From assembly GCA_023386135.1 (NCBI GenBank), contig JAEWKG010000285.1, positions 1 through 6,952 of the forward strand: a stretch of DNA of 6,952 bases. Direction: 5' to 3'. Positions 5,711 to 6,952 of the stretch are shown piece by piece. The DNA is from Pseudomonadota bacterium. GTDB taxonomy: Bacteria > Pseudomonadota > Alphaproteobacteria > Sphingomonadales > Sphingomonadaceae. Positions within the stretch are counted from its first letter, which is position 1; every line of letters starts with the position of its first letter. The position numbers and the translations under genes are program-made. The notes under the pieces were generated by a model that did not search any database, was not told where the DNA came from, and saw nothing but the letters and a program-made list of their open reading frames with translations.

Positions 5711-6952
5711 TCAGTCGCGCAGCCGCTCGATTGCCTGTGCGAGCGCGACATAGAGCTTGCCGATGTCGCTGCTCAGCAGCGTCACGCCGATCGCGTGACC
5801 GTCGCGGGTGGACAGCATCGTTCGCAACATCGCCTCGAAATCGTGGATGTAGCGGCTGACATGCTCGCGGAACTCGCCGTCGGTGTCGAACAGGTCGGCG
5901 ATCTCGCGCGCCTGCGTGTTGTCGATCAGGCGCACGGCGCGGCGGGTGAAGATGCCGCGATCGCCGCGCAGGTAGCTGGCCCAGGCGGTATCGGTGACAT
6001 CGCTCGACAGCGCCTTGGCAATGTCGATCGCGTTCGAATTGAGGCTCTCGGTAATGAGCGCGACGCGGCGCGAGAAATCAGTGTCGACCTGCTCCTCCGC
6101 GCGCTGGCGCGCGTGCGCCACGCGGCTTTCGAGATTGGCGGCAAGTTCGTTGACCCGCGCCAGTTGGTCGCGCAGCTGCACCGCCGCTTCGCGTCCGGCG
6201 GTCGCTGCACTCGCGGCGGTGGCGTCGAGTTCGGCCCTCGCGGCACCCACGTGAGTCTGAAGGGCGCGGTCGATCGCGCCCGCGGCCTCGCTACCGATCC
6301 GCTCGGCGAGCACTGCGACTTCGCTCGCGCCTTCGGTATGAAGCGATCCGAGCGCCTCGCGCGCCGAGGTTTGAAGGAGCGCGATCGCCTCGCGGAGTGG
6401 CCCGTGCGCGTGTTCCGCGGCAGCCTGGCTGTCGGCAGCCAAGGCGGTGAGCTGGTCGCGCAATTCGGACACGCGCCGCGAGTTATCGCCGTGCGCGGCG
6501 GCAATCTGGCCTTGCAGCGACTTGAGGTCGCCCATCGCGGCGGCGCCGTCGCGACTGGCGGCGAGCACGTAGTCCGACAGTTCGCGGCTGCGCTCGCTGG
6601 CATTGCCGAGCATCAGTCCGAGTTGCTCGCCGCGCTGGCCCAGTTCCGCGAGGCGCTCTTCGGCATTGCCGAGTGCGGCGGGCAGGTCGGCGCGGGTGTG
6701 TTCGGCGCTCGCACGGATCAGCTCGAGCAGGCGGACGCTGGCATCGGTCAGCTCGGCCACCGCCCGGTCGGTGTCGCCGAGCGCATCGCGGCTGGCGGAC
6801 AATCGTGCGGACAGCGCATCGATCGACGCCGCGAGCGCGCTCTCGGCCTCGCGGCCTTGCTCGGCCGCACGGGCCATCTCAGTACCGAGCGCGGCCAGAC
6901 GCGCCGCAACCGCTTCGCTATGCGCCGTCAGTTCTTGCGTCTGTTCCGCATG
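5711..6952 (-). CDS. Uncharacterised coiled-coil protein with conserved C-terminal segment (5' end outside window)
   Basis: This minus-strand gene is open through the right edge. The visible 413 residues begin with HAEQTQELTAHSEAVAARLA, and the ATG at 6877 is therefore probably internal. Residues 1 to about 288 are rich in Ala, Glu, Arg, Leu and Gln with heptad-like spacing and no prolines apart from two or so, as expected for long coiled coils. No membrane segment is visible in this part. Residues 289-413 differ: they contain few repeats, more aromatic residues, and motifs such as DTAWASYLRGDRGIFTRR, REHVSRYIHDFEAMLR and LLSSDIGKLYVALAQAIERL. I recall similar C-termini in sphingomonad proteins labelled hypothetical or, without obvious basis, ATPase. 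No Walker A motif or other nucleotide-binding motif is seen here. Related coiled-coil proteins often carry N-terminal membrane anchors, but that part is missing. Apolipoprotein-like or chemoreceptor-like matches would probably reflect composition only. It converges on the nuo operon and is probably transcribed independently. The function is unknown. Confidence 0.85.
   Translation of the reverse strand, partial: HAEQTQELTAHSEAVAARLAALGTEMARAAEQGREAESALAASIDALSARLSASRDALGDTDRAVAELTDASVRLLELIRASAEHTRADLPAALGNAEERLAELGQRGEQLGLMLGNASERSRELSDYVLAASRDGAAAMGDLKSLQGQIAAAHGDNSRRVSELRDQLTALAADSQAAAEHAHGPLREAIALLQTSAREALGSLHTEGASEVAVLAERIGSEAAGAIDRALQTHVGAARAELDATAASAATAGREAAVQLRDQLARVNELAANLESRVAHARQRAEEQVDTDFSRRVALITESLNSNAIDIAKALSSDVTDTAWASYLRGDRGIFTRRAVRLIDNTQAREIADLFDTDGEFREHVSRYIHDFEAMLRTMLSTRDGHAIGVTLLSSDIGKLYVALAQAIERLRD

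Noticed and set aside
6105..6120. Inverted repeat TGGCGC/GCGCCA with a 4-base loop
   Set aside because: It lies inside the coding sequence of the minus-strand coiled-coil gene and is explained by Ala/Arg codons in GC-rich DNA. It has no T-tract and no neighbouring regulatory context.
5711..6877. Treating the minus-strand ATG at 6877 as the true start
   Set aside because: The frame stays open for 25 more codons to the window edge with the same coiled-coil character, and no clear Shine-Dalgarno sequence precedes 6877, so the gene most likely begins outside the window.

Overview
The window reads as part of a chromosome from a GC-rich alphaproteobacterium, most likely Sphingomonadales (Sphingomonas, Novosphingobium or Erythrobacter type). 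This rests on the strong GC-ending codon bias, the protein sequences, and the gene order nuoM-nuoN-birA-coaX-rnj-DUF1467. That order is, from family knowledge, a familiar alphaproteobacterial arrangement. No mobile element, RNA gene, CRISPR array or other sign of horizontal transfer was seen.

Positions 1-5702 hold a tightly packed plus-strand run. It begins with the C-terminal half of nuoM, which the left edge cuts. nuoN overlaps the nuoM stop by one base. Next come a monofunctional biotin protein ligase (birA) overlapping the end of nuoN, type III pantothenate kinase (coaX), ribonuclease J (rnj), and a small two-helix membrane protein of the DUF1467 family. Junctions range from a 41-base overlap to an 11-base gap. 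There is no room for internal promoters between genes and no terminator is visible, so the run looks like the distal part of one long nuo operon.

Positions 5711-6952 hold one minus-strand gene, convergent with the operon, whose 5' end lies beyond the right edge. It encodes an alanine-rich coiled-coil protein with a distinct, non-repetitive C-terminal segment of about 125 residues. Its function is unknown. The two convergent stop codons are separated by only 8 bases.

Functionally the operon combines the proton-pumping arm of respiratory complex I (NuoM, NuoN), two cofactor enzymes (biotin attachment by BirA and the first step of coenzyme A synthesis by CoaX), and RNA processing and decay (RNase J). 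There is no gene-free stretch longer than 300 bases. The window is largely ordinary housekeeping sequence. The items most worth a second look are the uncharacterised minus-strand protein and the unusual start region of birA. I found no convincing evidence of a new biological system.
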